Position numbers and translations under genes: made by a program
Shown: positions 1-7,461 of the stretch, piece after piece
Numbering within the stretch: position 1 is the stretch's first letter
How the letters are laid out: every line of letters begins with the position of its first letter
The notes under the pieces: generated by a model
Told to the model about the DNA's origin: nothing
The model's database searches: none
Seen by the model: only the letters and a program-made list of their open reading frames with translations
Source of the DNA: a bacterium
GTDB taxonomy: Bacteria; Chloroflexota; Dormibacteria; Aeolococcales; Bog-877
DNA length: 10,442 bases
Assembly: GCA_021798435.1 (NCBI GenBank)
Contig: JAJZGN010000056.1
Location: forward strand, 1 to 10,442
Direction: 5' to 3'

Positions 1-1137
1 GGCGGCAAGCGCGGCGGTCTGCCAGGCGCCCTCCGCGGTCACCCCTCCGGCGGCGATCGCCTCCCGCGCCCGCCCGGCCAGCTCCGGGTCGTCCAGGAAG
101 AGAAGGTCGGCATCCAGAATGGCGGCGGCATAGTTGCCGGATCGCCTGGCGGTCCGTTCTCGCAGCTCCCTCAACTCCCCTCGGACGGCCTCGAGGGCCC
201 CCTCCAGGGAGCTCAGCTCCCGCCCGGGGGGCCCCGGCACCCGGTCGTGGACCACCGGTTCAGGCTGGGCGAGGTGCATCACCACGCCCACTGCGGCGCC
301 CGGGGATGCCGCCAGACCCACGAGGACCCCGTCGGCTGGGGGCGCCCCAGTCGCCGCCGCGGGAGCCGGCGCGGCGGCCTCCTCCGGGTCATCGAAGGCG
401 CGGCCGGCAAGCTCGCTGAGCCGGGAGAGCGCTTCCAAGGCATCCGCCCCCCGGGCCTCGAAGAGGAGCAGCTGGGATGGCCCCACCTGCAAGGTGGCGA
501 GGGCGTTCAGGCTACGGGCGCTGACCGGCCCCTCGCCGGTGGTCGCGTTGGTGGCCCGGACCTCCGCCGCCAGCCCGGCCAGATGCTGGACCACCCGGGC
601 CGCCGGGCGGGCGTGGAGCCCCATGGGGAGGTCCACCCGCACCGACAGCTCGCGCCATCCGGCACCGTCCTCGGCGCGGGGTTCGGGGGGGGGAGTCGAG
701 GACCAGTCACCGAGCTGGGAACGCTTGCCGGAGAGCCCCGCCTCCGCCTCCCGGACCACCTGGGCGAGATCCGCTCCGCCCTGGGCGGCCACCGCCGCCG
801 CCACCGCACCCTCCACCAAGGGGGCCGAACTCAGGTGGACCACCTGGCGCAGCCCCTCCGGGAGGAGGTCCAGCGCCATCTCTGCGGAGAGGACGGCGCT
901 GCCCAGGTCCATGAGGACGACCACTCCGGCCGGGGACCAGGCGCGCTGGATGGATTCCGCCACCCGCTTGGCGTCCGTCCCCAGCACCGCCGGGTCCTCG
1001 CCCACCCCGCCGGCTGGCACCACCAGGACCTCCGGAGCCATGGCCGCGGCCAGAGAGGCCGCGCTAGCGGCCAGCTGGGAGCTGTGGGAGACCAGGACCA
1101 GGCGGACGCGGTCGGGGGGCGCCTCAACTACCGCCAT
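1..1137 (-). CDS. dhaM: PTS-dependent dihydroxyacetone kinase, phosphotransferase subunit DhaM (C-terminus beyond window)
   Basis: DhaM passes phosphate from the PTS chain to the ADP held by DhaL, which then serves DhaK; the complex is cytoplasmic. The visible 379 residues show three regions. Residues about 10-135 are an EIIA-Man-like domain with its active-site motif VLVSHS (His18, matching His9 of E. coli DhaM). Residues about 162-248 are an HPr domain with MGLHARPAA (His175) and a following RSLNALATL helix (Ser209). From about residue 270 comes the start of an enzyme-I N-terminal domain (GVLVGLAASPGAA, then LFLDDPEL). Pro/Ala-rich linkers at about 146-160 and 251-269 separate the domains. 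The ATG at 1137 lies inside the last codons of glpC, overlapping it by 14 nt, and no Shine-Dalgarno sequence is seen, so translation is probably coupled to glpC. The EI-N catalytic histidine and the true C-terminus are outside the window, so a truncated EI (as in E. coli) cannot be told from a full-length one. Confidence 0.93.
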   Translation of the reverse strand, partial: MAVVEAPPDRVRLVLVSHSSQLAASAASLAAAMAPEVLVVPAGGVGEDPAVLGTDAKRVAESIQRAWSPAGVVVLMDLGSAVLSAEMALDLLPEGLRQVVHLSSAPLVEGAVAAAVAAQGGADLAQVVREAEAGLSGKRSQLGDWSSTPPPEPRAEDGAGWRELSVRVDLPMGLHARPAARVVQHLAGLAAEVRATNATTGEGPVSARSLNALATLQVGPSQLLLFEARGADALEALSRLSELAGRAFDDPEEAAAPAPAAATGAPPADGVLVGLAASPGAAVGVVMHLAQPEPVVHDRVPGPPGRELSSLEGALEAVRGELRELRERTARRSGNYAAAILDADLLFLDDPELAGRAREAIAAGGVTAEGAWQTAALAA

Positions 1138-2356
1138 AGGCCCGGTGGAGGATCTCGAGGGGGTGGACCGAGGTGGCGCCGGTGGCTGCCGAGATCTGCC
1201 AGCGGCAGGTCTCGCTGTCACAGGCCAAGAGGTCTGGTCCCTCGGCCTGGATGTCGGCGAAGAGCGGCGCCCCCACCCGCATGGCGATCTCGTACTTCTC
1301 CCGCTTCACCCCGTAGGTGCCGGCGATGCCGCAGCAGGAGCGATCAAGCTCCACCAGCCGCAGAGCCGGTATAAGCCGGAGGATCTCCAGCGCCGGCTTC
1401 CCGATCAGCTGGTTCTGCTGCTGGCAGGGGGCGTGGTAAGCGACGGTGAGCGGCACCGGCTTGAAGTCGGTTCGGAGCTCGCCCCGATGGTGGAGTTCCA
1501 AGAGGAACTCGAAGATGTCATAGGTGCGCTGGCTCACCGCGCGCAGCTCCGGGGAGTCCGCACCCAGGATCTCCCTCGCCTCCCGCTTCAGCATCAGTCC
1601 GCAGCTGGTGGAGGAGGAGATCACCGGAAGGCCGGTGGTGCCGTCCGGGGCCAGCTGCCGAGCGAGCCTGGTCACCGCCTTGCGGGCGGCCGGGAAGAGC
1701 CCATTGGACTGCAGGGGGAGCCCGCAGCAGTCCTGCTTCGGGATGACCACCTGGTAGCCGTTGTGCTCCAGAATGGCCGTCACCTTCTTCCCGACGTGAG
1801 GCTCGTACCACTGGGTGCTGCAGCCGTGGAAGTAGACCACCCGGCGAGCCGACTTCAGGCCCCCGTGGTGCCCGGCCCAGTACGAGAAGGTGCGGGTGGT
1901 GGAGCGAGGAACCGGCGCCTTGCGGTGGATGCCGATGGTTTGCTCGCCCGCCCAGCGGATCAGGGAGTTGGCCATGGCCCAGTTGAAGAGCGGGGCCACA
2001 GGGCGCCCGGCCCGTCCCAAGAGCCCTGGCCGGGCCACCAGCTGGTCGCGCAGTGGCGCCCCTCGCTCTCGCTTCAGCTCGGCTCGGGCCCTCGAGTTGA
2101 GCTCGGCGATCCGCACCTCCTGGGGACACACCCGGCTGCAGATGCCGCAGCCGGAGCAGAAGTCCACCGAGAGGTCCGGCGAGTGGTCGCCGGTGCGGAA
2201 GCGCTCAGCCTGGGGGCCAACGGTCTTGGGGCCCGGGAAGAGCTCGGTGACGGCGGCCACCGGGCAGGCGCTCTCGCACACCGTGCACTTGATGCAGCGG
2301 TCCAGGGAGGCCCGCACCTCGGCCCACGCCTCCACCCCCCAGGCCACCTCGGTCAT
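1124..2356 (-). CDS. glpC: anaerobic glycerol-3-phosphate dehydrogenase, iron-sulfur subunit C
   Basis: The 410-aa GlpC is the electron-transfer subunit thought to tie the GlpAB dehydrogenase to the membrane and pass electrons to the quinone pool. Two 4Fe-4S cluster motifs are visible near the N-terminus, Cys21/24/27/31 followed by Pro and Cys67/70/73/77 followed by Pro. Two cysteine-rich CCG repeats follow: Cys179 with Cys210-Cys211-Gly, and Cys311 with Cys341-Cys342-Gly. This is the GlpC/HdrB-type layout. There is no convincing transmembrane helix, so membrane contact would be peripheral. The frame stays open upstream to 2434, but the ATG at 2356 is preferred because it forms an ATGA overlap with the glpB stop, follows a G-rich stretch, and gives the usual protein start (MTEVAWGVEAW) just before the first cluster. 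The gene ends within the dhaM start. Confidence 0.96.
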   Translation of the reverse strand: MTEVAWGVEAWAEVRASLDRCIKCTVCESACPVAAVTELFPGPKTVGPQAERFRTGDHSPDLSVDFCSGCGICSRVCPQEVRIAELNSRARAELKRERGAPLRDQLVARPGLLGRAGRPVAPLFNWAMANSLIRWAGEQTIGIHRKAPVPRSTTRTFSYWAGHHGGLKSARRVVYFHGCSTQWYEPHVGKKVTAILEHNGYQVVIPKQDCCGLPLQSNGLFPAARKAVTRLARQLAPDGTTGLPVISSSTSCGLMLKREAREILGADSPELRAVSQRTYDIFEFLLELHHRGELRTDFKPVPLTVAYHAPCQQQNQLIGKPALEILRLIPALRLVELDRSCCGIAGTYGVKREKYEIAMRVGAPLFADIQAEGPDLLACDSETCRWQISAATGATSVHPLEILHRAYGGS

Positions 2357-3606
2357 GGCCGTGCCCCCCCAGCCAGCCGAGCGGCGCGGTACCCGGTGGC
2401 GAGGCTGATCCCTTCCCCGGATTTCTCGCGCCACGGTTCGGCGCCCGCCAGCGCCGCCCCCGCCGCCCAGAGGTTCTCGAAGAGCACCCCGCCCCCGCCG
2501 CCCAGGGGCCTCTGCTCGTCGTCGACCTCGACTCCGAGCCGGTCCAGCGGCTGGGTCGCCAGGTACTCGAGAAGAGGCTCCTCCGGCGCCCCTCCCCGGG
2601 AGACCCGGGCGCCGAACACCTCTTCCCGCAGCTCTCCCTCAGGACCGGCGGTGATCCCCCCGGTGCCGATGCCCCCGGTGGCCAGGACGAAGCGGGCGGC
2701 TGGTATCTCCACCTCCCGCGCCGCCGTCACCACCTTGACCGCCGCCAGCCGGTCGCCACGGGCTCGGTAGCCGCTGGCCCGGGCCCCTAACCGCACCTCG
2801 CCGCCCAGCCGGCGCAGCGCCCGGAACAGGTGCTGCTGCAGCCGCTGTCCGGGCTGGGAGGGTGGCGCGGTGGGGATCTCGAAGACCGGCCTGCCGACAA
2901 GCTCCTGAAGGCGCTGCCAGACCTCGTGGGATCGCTCCAGCCCGAGGACCGCGGGCACCCCGACCAGGTCCTCCTGCTCCAAGCGGGAGCGGATCTCCCG
3001 CCCCAGCTCCGCCAGCACCGGGCGCTCCTCGAGGCGCCGCACCAGCAGCTGGGGCCGAAGGTCCCGAGGATCCCCGAGGAGGCTCACCTCCACCGCCCGG
3101 GCGCGGACCTCGGCTCCCGAGGGCGGGCGCGCGAGCGCCAGGTTCTCGGCCAGGAGCGGGGCGTGGAAGTCGCGGAATCCCTTGAGCCCCACCACCAGCA
3201 CCGAGCCGCCCCCGCGGAGGTCCCCGGCCGCCATCGTCTGGGGCACCAGGCAGGTGGGCCGAAGGGCCCCGAGAGCGGTGGGTTGGAGCCGGTTCAGACG
3301 CGGGCTGCCGGTGTACCCCAGGGGCGCCGCCAGCTCCAGGAACCAGTCCAGGCTGGCCTCCACCTCCGCCGCCTCGACCAGGCGGTAGGGGTGGTCGGGC
3401 CTGGACTCCAGAAAGCCCCCGAGCTCACCCAGGGGATCCAGGACCAGCTGCGGCCGGTAGCCGAGCACGTCGATCTGCGCGGGCGCCAGTGGCAGCCCGC
3501 CTTCTCCCTCGGCCAGGACCAGGACCGAGGCCCCCGCGGCAGCCAGCCGCAGCGCCGCCACCATTCCGGCCGTCCCGGCACCCATCACCACCGCGTCCGT
3601 CCCCAT
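2353..3606 (-). CDS. glpB: anaerobic glycerol-3-phosphate dehydrogenase, subunit B
   Basis: GlpB is the second flavoprotein-type subunit of the GlpABC complex, which oxidises glycerol 3-phosphate to dihydroxyacetone phosphate under anaerobic conditions. The 417-aa product is close to the roughly 419 aa of E. coli GlpB. It begins with a Rossmann dinucleotide-binding motif, GAGTAG at residues 9-14, after a short beta strand (TDAVVM). It ends with the usual flavin-contacting C-terminal motif, NLWAAGAALAG followed by GISLATGYRAARLAG. FVLATGGIGTGG in the second half is also typical of FAD-dependent oxidoreductases of this group. The start at 3606 is chosen because GGGAGAGGG lies just upstream (3611-3619) and the Rossmann motif starts at once. 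A GTG directly before it (3609) is an alternative. It lies 34 nt after the glpA stop and overlaps glpC by 4 nt (ATGA). Family resemblance is clear but GlpB sequences diverge more than GlpA or GlpK. Confidence 0.92.
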   Translation of the reverse strand: MGTDAVVMGAGTAGMVAALRLAAAGASVLVLAEGEGGLPLAPAQIDVLGYRPQLVLDPLGELGGFLESRPDHPYRLVEAAEVEASLDWFLELAAPLGYTGSPRLNRLQPTALGALRPTCLVPQTMAAGDLRGGGSVLVVGLKGFRDFHAPLLAENLALARPPSGAEVRARAVEVSLLGDPRDLRPQLLVRRLEERPVLAELGREIRSRLEQEDLVGVPAVLGLERSHEVWQRLQELVGRPVFEIPTAPPSQPGQRLQQHLFRALRRLGGEVRLGARASGYRARGDRLAAVKVVTAAREVEIPAARFVLATGGIGTGGITAGPEGELREEVFGARVSRGGAPEEPLLEYLATQPLDRLGVEVDDEQRPLGGGGGVLFENLWAAGAALAGAEPWREKSGEGISLATGYRAARLAGGARP

Positions 3607-3640
3607 CACCCCCTCTCCCAGGGACCGCGCCGCCCCGCCG

Positions 3641-5197
3641 TCACTCCGGCAGGTGCTCCAGGTCGTACACCCCTTCGAAGATCCAGCGGTCCAGCCGGGT
3701 CTGCCGCGCCTGGGCACCCCAGGAGATCACCTTGACCCCCTTCCATCGCTCCTGGACGAACTCCCGCAGCGCGGAGTTGGCCTCGGCCCTGCCGTACCTG
3801 CCGTCCTGATGCAGCATGCCGGCCACCCGAAAGGCGCAGAAGCCGCCCTGGCAGGGGCCCATCCCGACCCTGAGGGCCCGGCGGATGTCATCCAGCCGCC
3901 AGTTGGGGCGCCGGGCCACGACGGTGTCCAGGTCGTGCCGGGAGACCAGTTCGCACTCGCAGATGAGAGGGTCGTCCGGCGGATCGGCCTCGGCCTCCTG
4001 CTGGCGGTTCCCGATCCAGTAGAAGTGGTGGGACTCGCTCCCGGGCAGAACCTCGCTGCGGGTCCGGCACTCCGCCCCCCGCCCCAGCTTGCGAACCACC
4101 ACATCCACGGTGTCCTCGGCCATGAGGCGCAGGGTGGTGAACTTCCCCCCGGCGATGGTCACCAGCCCCTCCACCCCGTCGCGGGCCCCGTGGTCCAGCA
4201 CGGTGTGGGAGCGGCTCACCTCCCGGTCCCCCACCCCCGCGGAGCCCTGGGTCCTGGGGAGGAGGGGCCGGGACCCGGACCAGACCCTCAGCGCCCGACT
4301 CTCCCTGAACCCCGGGACCAGCAGCTCGCCGGCCTCCATCATCTGGTGCACCTCCTCCGGGCTGCACTCGGTGTCGTCCGGGTCGGCCACCGGGTGGTCA
4401 GTGGTCCCGATCACGCTCACGGTGCGGACCGGGACGATGATGTCGCCGTCCGAGGGCCGGTGGCAGCGGTTGAGGACCGCCCGCGCCAGCCGGTGGTTGA
4501 TCGCCACCATCACGCCCTTGCCAGGCCGCACTCCCACCTCGCAGCCGGCCAGCTCGGCGACCTGTCCACTCCAGGCGCCGGCCGCGTTGACGACGCACCC
4601 GGCGTTGACCCGCACCTCCTCCCCGGTGCGCTGGTCCTCCATCACCGCCCCCTCGACCCGGTCTTCCTGGCGGATCACCTTGACGACCTTGTGGTACGGG
4701 AGCACCGTGGCCCCGTGGGCTTGGGCCCCTCGGAGCAGGGCGGAGATCATCTTCCAGGAGTCGATCGAGCCGTCCTGGACCCGGAAGGCCCGGCGGATCC
4801 TGGGGTTGAGGCGGGGCTCGTCCCGCAGCGCCGCCCCCACCGGGACCTCCTCGACCTCCATCCCCGCGCCTCGGGCCGCGGCCAGGAAGCGGTCGGCGTA
4901 CTCGAGGTCATCCTCGGGGGTGCTGACGAACAGCCCCCCGGTGTCCTCGATGCAGTCCGCAGCCACCTGGCGGAGGATCCGGTTCTCGGCCGCGCACTCG
5001 CGGGCCGAGCCCGGGTCCTTCACCGCGTACCGTCCCCCGGAGTGGAGCAGCCCGTGGAAGCGGCCGCTGGTGCCGGTCGCGAAGTCCTGCCGGTCCACCA
5101 GGGTGACGTGGAGACCCCGCAGCGCGGAGTCCCACGCCACCCCCGCCCCGGTGGAGCCCCCCCCGATCACCAGGACGTCGGTGTCCAACGTGGTCAT
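3641..5197 (-). CDS. glpA: anaerobic glycerol-3-phosphate dehydrogenase, catalytic FAD subunit A
   Basis: GlpA is the FAD-containing catalytic subunit that converts sn-glycerol 3-phosphate to dihydroxyacetone phosphate. The 518-aa product (E. coli GlpA is 542 aa) opens with the FAD-binding motif GGGSTGAG at residues 12-19. The DAO-family signature follows, with ATGTSG at 40-45 and HGLLHSGGRYA from 48. The acidic residue ending the second beta strand is Asp35 (VDRQD), where many relatives have Glu. A BFD-like [2Fe-2S] domain occupies roughly residues 405-465, with Cys413-x-Cys415 and Cys449-x4-Cys454. This domain separates GlpA from aerobic GlpD. The ATG at 5197 follows the glpK stop by 22 nt. 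Its ribosome binding site is weak, which suggests coupling to glpK. It needs GlpB and GlpC, encoded directly after it, to reduce quinones. Confidence 0.97.
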   Translation of the reverse strand: MTTLDTDVLVIGGGSTGAGVAWDSALRGLHVTLVDRQDFATGTSGRFHGLLHSGGRYAVKDPGSARECAAENRILRQVAADCIEDTGGLFVSTPEDDLEYADRFLAAARGAGMEVEEVPVGAALRDEPRLNPRIRRAFRVQDGSIDSWKMISALLRGAQAHGATVLPYHKVVKVIRQEDRVEGAVMEDQRTGEEVRVNAGCVVNAAGAWSGQVAELAGCEVGVRPGKGVMVAINHRLARAVLNRCHRPSDGDIIVPVRTVSVIGTTDHPVADPDDTECSPEEVHQMMEAGELLVPGFRESRALRVWSGSRPLLPRTQGSAGVGDREVSRSHTVLDHGARDGVEGLVTIAGGKFTTLRLMAEDTVDVVVRKLGRGAECRTRSEVLPGSESHHFYWIGNRQQEAEADPPDDPLICECELVSRHDLDTVVARRPNWRLDDIRRALRVGMGPCQGGFCAFRVAGMLHQDGRYGRAEANSALREFVQERWKGVKVISWGAQARQTRLDRWIFEGVYDLEHLPE

Positions 5198-5219
5198 CGC
5201 TTGGGCCCTGTGGGGAACC

Positions 5220-6716
5220 TCACTCCACCCAGTCGAAGGTGCGGGTGACCGCCTTCTTCCAGAGCCTGTACTCCCGCTCCCGGAGCTCAGAGTCCATCCT
5301 GGGCTCCCAGGTCCGGTCCACCCCCCAGTTGGCCCGCAGCTCGTCCAGCTGAGTCCAGAAGCCCACCGCCAGCCCGGCGGCGTAGGCGGCGCCGAGCGAG
5401 GTGGTCTCGGCCACCTTGGGCCGGATCACGGGCACGCCGAGGACATCAGCCTGGAACTGCATGAGGAGCTCGTCGTGGACCATGCCCCCGTCCACCCGGA
5501 GGGAGGTCAGGGCCACCCCCGAATCCTGGTTCATGGCGTCCACCACCTCGCGGGTCTGCCAGGCGGTCGCCTCCAGGACCGCCCTCGCGATGTGCCCCTT
5601 GTTGACGTAGCGGGTGAGGCCGGCGATCACGCCCCGGGCGTCGCTGCGCCAGTAGGGGGCGAAGAGGCCGGAGAAGGCGGGTACGAAGTAGACCCCGCCG
5701 TTGTCCTCGACGGTGGCCGCCAGCTTCTCGATGTCCGAGGACTGGCTGATCATCCCCAGGTTGTCCCGCAGCCACTGCACCAGCGCGCCGGTGATCGCGA
5801 TCGAGCCCTCGAGGCAGTAGACCGCCGGCTGGTCGCCGATCTTGTAGCCGAGGGTGGTCAGAAGACCGCTCTTGGACTGGATCGGGCTGGTGCCGGTGTT
5901 GAGCAGCAGGAAGTTGCCAGTCCCGTAGGTGTTCTTGGCCTCCCCCACCGCGTAGCAGGTCTGCCCGAAGATGGCCGCCTGCTGGTCGCCCAGATCGCCG
6001 GCCACCGCCACGCCCGCCAGCGGCTCCTTGCAGGTGCCGTAGACCTCGCTGGAGGGACGGATCTGGGGAAGCATCGCCCGGGGCACCCCGAGGATCCCCA
6101 GGATCTCGTCATCCCAGTCCAGGGTCTTGAGATTCATCAGCATGGTGCGGCTGGCATTGGTCACGTCCGTGAGGTGCAGGCCCCCGTTCACCCCGCCGGT
6201 GAGGTTCCAGACGCACCAGCTGTCGATGTTGCCGAACACCACCTCGCCCCGCTCGGCCCGCTCCCGCACTCCGGGGACGTTATCCAGGACCCAGCGGATC
6301 TTGGGGCCGGAGAAATAGGTGGCCAGGGGCAGCCCCACCTTCACCCGGAAGCGGTCCTGGCCGCCATCCTTGGCCAGGTCGTTGCAGATCTGGTCGGTCC
6401 GGGTGTCCTGCCAGACGATGGCGTTGTGGACCGGCCGACCGGTGGTCCGGTCCCAGACCACGGTGGTCTCACGCTGGTTGGTGACCCCGACGGCCGCCAG
6501 GTCGGACGGCTGGATCCCCGCCTTCGCCAGCGCCCCTGAGATCACCTCCTTGCTGCGGTTCCAGATCTCGATCGCGTCGTGCTCGACCCACCCCGGCTTG
6601 GGGTAGATCTGCTCGTGCTCCTTCTGGTCCACCGCGATCACGTTCCCGGAATGATCGAAGATCATGAACCGGGTGCTAGTGGTCCCCTGATCCAGGGCCC
6701 CCACGTACTTGGCCAT
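5220..6716 (-). CDS. glpK: glycerol kinase
   Basis: GlpK phosphorylates glycerol with ATP to sn-glycerol 3-phosphate, trapping what GlpF lets in. The 498-aa protein is normal length for the FGGY kinase family. It shows the N-terminal phosphate-binding motif DQGTTSTR (residues 9-16), the glycerol-contacting NQRET (80-84, Arg82/Glu83), TYFSG (Tyr134) and the catalytic-aspartate motif GDQQAA (from 243, Asp244). NTYGTG, VDGG and TTSLGAAYAAGLAVGFW follow as expected. The stretch between SSEVYG (222-227) and GDQQAA has no histidine, so the HPr-phosphorylated His loop known from low-GC Gram-positive GlpK appears to be missing. The E. coli C-terminal EIIA-Glc contact region is also not obvious. The ATG at 6716 is preferred over the adjacent in-frame GTG at 6719 because GGAGG lies 7 nt upstream of it. 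The next gene, glpA, starts after 22 nt. Confidence 0.98.
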   Translation of the reverse strand: MAKYVGALDQGTTSTRFMIFDHSGNVIAVDQKEHEQIYPKPGWVEHDAIEIWNRSKEVISGALAKAGIQPSDLAAVGVTNQRETTVVWDRTTGRPVHNAIVWQDTRTDQICNDLAKDGGQDRFRVKVGLPLATYFSGPKIRWVLDNVPGVRERAERGEVVFGNIDSWCVWNLTGGVNGGLHLTDVTNASRTMLMNLKTLDWDDEILGILGVPRAMLPQIRPSSEVYGTCKEPLAGVAVAGDLGDQQAAIFGQTCYAVGEAKNTYGTGNFLLLNTGTSPIQSKSGLLTTLGYKIGDQPAVYCLEGSIAITGALVQWLRDNLGMISQSSDIEKLAATVEDNGGVYFVPAFSGLFAPYWRSDARGVIAGLTRYVNKGHIARAVLEATAWQTREVVDAMNQDSGVALTSLRVDGGMVHDELLMQFQADVLGVPVIRPKVAETTSLGAAYAAGLAVGFWTQLDELRANWGVDRTWEPRMDSELREREYRLWKKAVTRTFDWVE

Positions 6717-6723
6717 CACGCCA

Positions 6724-6728
6724 CCTCC
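6724..6728 (-). promoter_or_regulatory. ribosome binding site that decides the glpK start
   Basis: GGAGG on the minus strand is 7 nt from the ATG at 6716 but only 4 nt from the adjacent in-frame GTG at 6719. The spacing favours the ATG. Confidence 0.7.
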
Positions 6729-6741
6729 GCTAGTTTTCCTC

Positions 6742-6760
6742 CGCCGCGCCCCCCGCGGCG
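6742..6760 (-). repeat. GC-rich hairpin between dhaL and glpK
   Basis: CGCCGC and GCGGCG pair exactly across a 7-nt loop (GGGGGGC), within the 54-nt gap and 14 nt upstream of the glpK ribosome binding site. No T-run follows. It could act as an mRNA-processing or stability element that sets the dhaL:glpK ratio, or be a simple result of high GC. Confidence 0.35.
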
Positions 6761-6770
6761 CTCCGCCCGC

Positions 6771-7409
6771 CTAGTTGCCCTTCGCGAACGCAGCCTCCGC
6801 CGCCTGCATCAGGAGCCAGGATGAGGTCGCCCCCGGGTCCTGGTGCCCCTGGCTCCGCTCTCCCAGATAGCTGGCCCGACCTCTCCGGGCCAGGAGCGGG
6901 ATGGTGGCCTCCATCCCTTGACGGGCCGCCTCGGTACCCCGGGCGAGCCCCTCGGAGAGGGTCGCCCCCTCGGCTGCCGCCTCGCGCAGCGCCTCCCCCG
7001 CCGGCAGCAGCGCGTCCACCATGGTCTTGTCGCCGGGCTCCGCCTTGCCCCTGGCCCGGACCGCGCTCACCGCCGCCAGCACCGCCTCGGCCCAACCGGA
7101 GAGCTCGATCTCCGACTCGCCCTTGAGGCTGGACGAGAGCTGCAGGAACACGGTGCCGTACAGGGGACCGCTGGCCCCCCCCACCGTGGAGATGAGGGCC
7201 ATGGCCACAGTCCGGAAGAGGCCCGAGATGTCCTGATCGGTGAGCGCCTCCACCTTGGGGAGAACGGCGCGCATCCCCCGGTCCATGTTGATCCCGTGGT
7301 CGGCGTCGCCGATCTCGGCGTCCAGCTGGGTCAGGTACTCCCGGTTGGCGGCGACGGCCTCCGCGAACCCCCGCACGAAGGAGACACACTCGGGGTATCC
7401 CACCCCCAT
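6771..7409 (-). CDS. dhaL: dihydroxyacetone kinase, ADP-binding subunit DhaL
   Basis: DhaL carries a tightly bound ADP that is phosphorylated by DhaM and then donates phosphate to dihydroxyacetone held on DhaK. The 212-aa product matches the family length (E. coli DhaL is 210 aa). The metal- and nucleotide-binding motif DAEIGDADHGINM has Asp30, Asp35 and Asp37, at the same positions as the Mg-binding aspartates of E. coli DhaL. TVGGASGPLYGT (about 77-88) and the late RGRASYLGERSQGHQDPGA segment are also typical nucleotide-binding loops. It is a free-standing subunit, not fused to DhaK as in ATP-dependent kinases, which fits a PEP-dependent system with DhaM. The frame is open upstream, but the ATG at 7409 has a GGGGGGAGGG ribosome binding site and gives the normal N-terminus. 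It starts 52 nt after dhaK and ends 54 nt before glpK. Confidence 0.97.
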   Translation of the reverse strand: MGVGYPECVSFVRGFAEAVAANREYLTQLDAEIGDADHGINMDRGMRAVLPKVEALTDQDISGLFRTVAMALISTVGGASGPLYGTVFLQLSSSLKGESEIELSGWAEAVLAAVSAVRARGKAEPGDKTMVDALLPAGEALREAAAEGATLSEGLARGTEAARQGMEATIPLLARRGRASYLGERSQGHQDPGATSSWLLMQAAEAAFAKGN

Positions 7410-7461
7410 CTCAGCGCCCTCCCCCCTGGAAGTCCGCTCGGACCGCCGCCGTCCCCATTCC

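Noticed and set aside
134..2770. Open plus-strand reading frame of 878 codons
   Set aside because: It is antisense to dhaM, glpC and glpB, its product is low-complexity Ser/Arg/Ala-rich without family motifs, and such long antisense frames are expected at this GC content.
3653..5248. Open plus-strand reading frame of 531 codons rich in Pro, Gly and His
   Set aside because: It mirrors glpA codon for codon and has no motif or ribosome binding site support.
4089..6539. Open plus-strand reading frame of 816 codons
   Set aside because: It lies opposite glpA and glpK, which carry full sets of catalytic motifs; the antisense translation shows no recognisable domain.
7432..7443. GTCCG/CGGAC inverted repeat between dhaK and dhaL
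   Set aside because: The arms are only 5 bp and the spacer is 2 nt, too tight for a stable RNA hairpin; likely chance.
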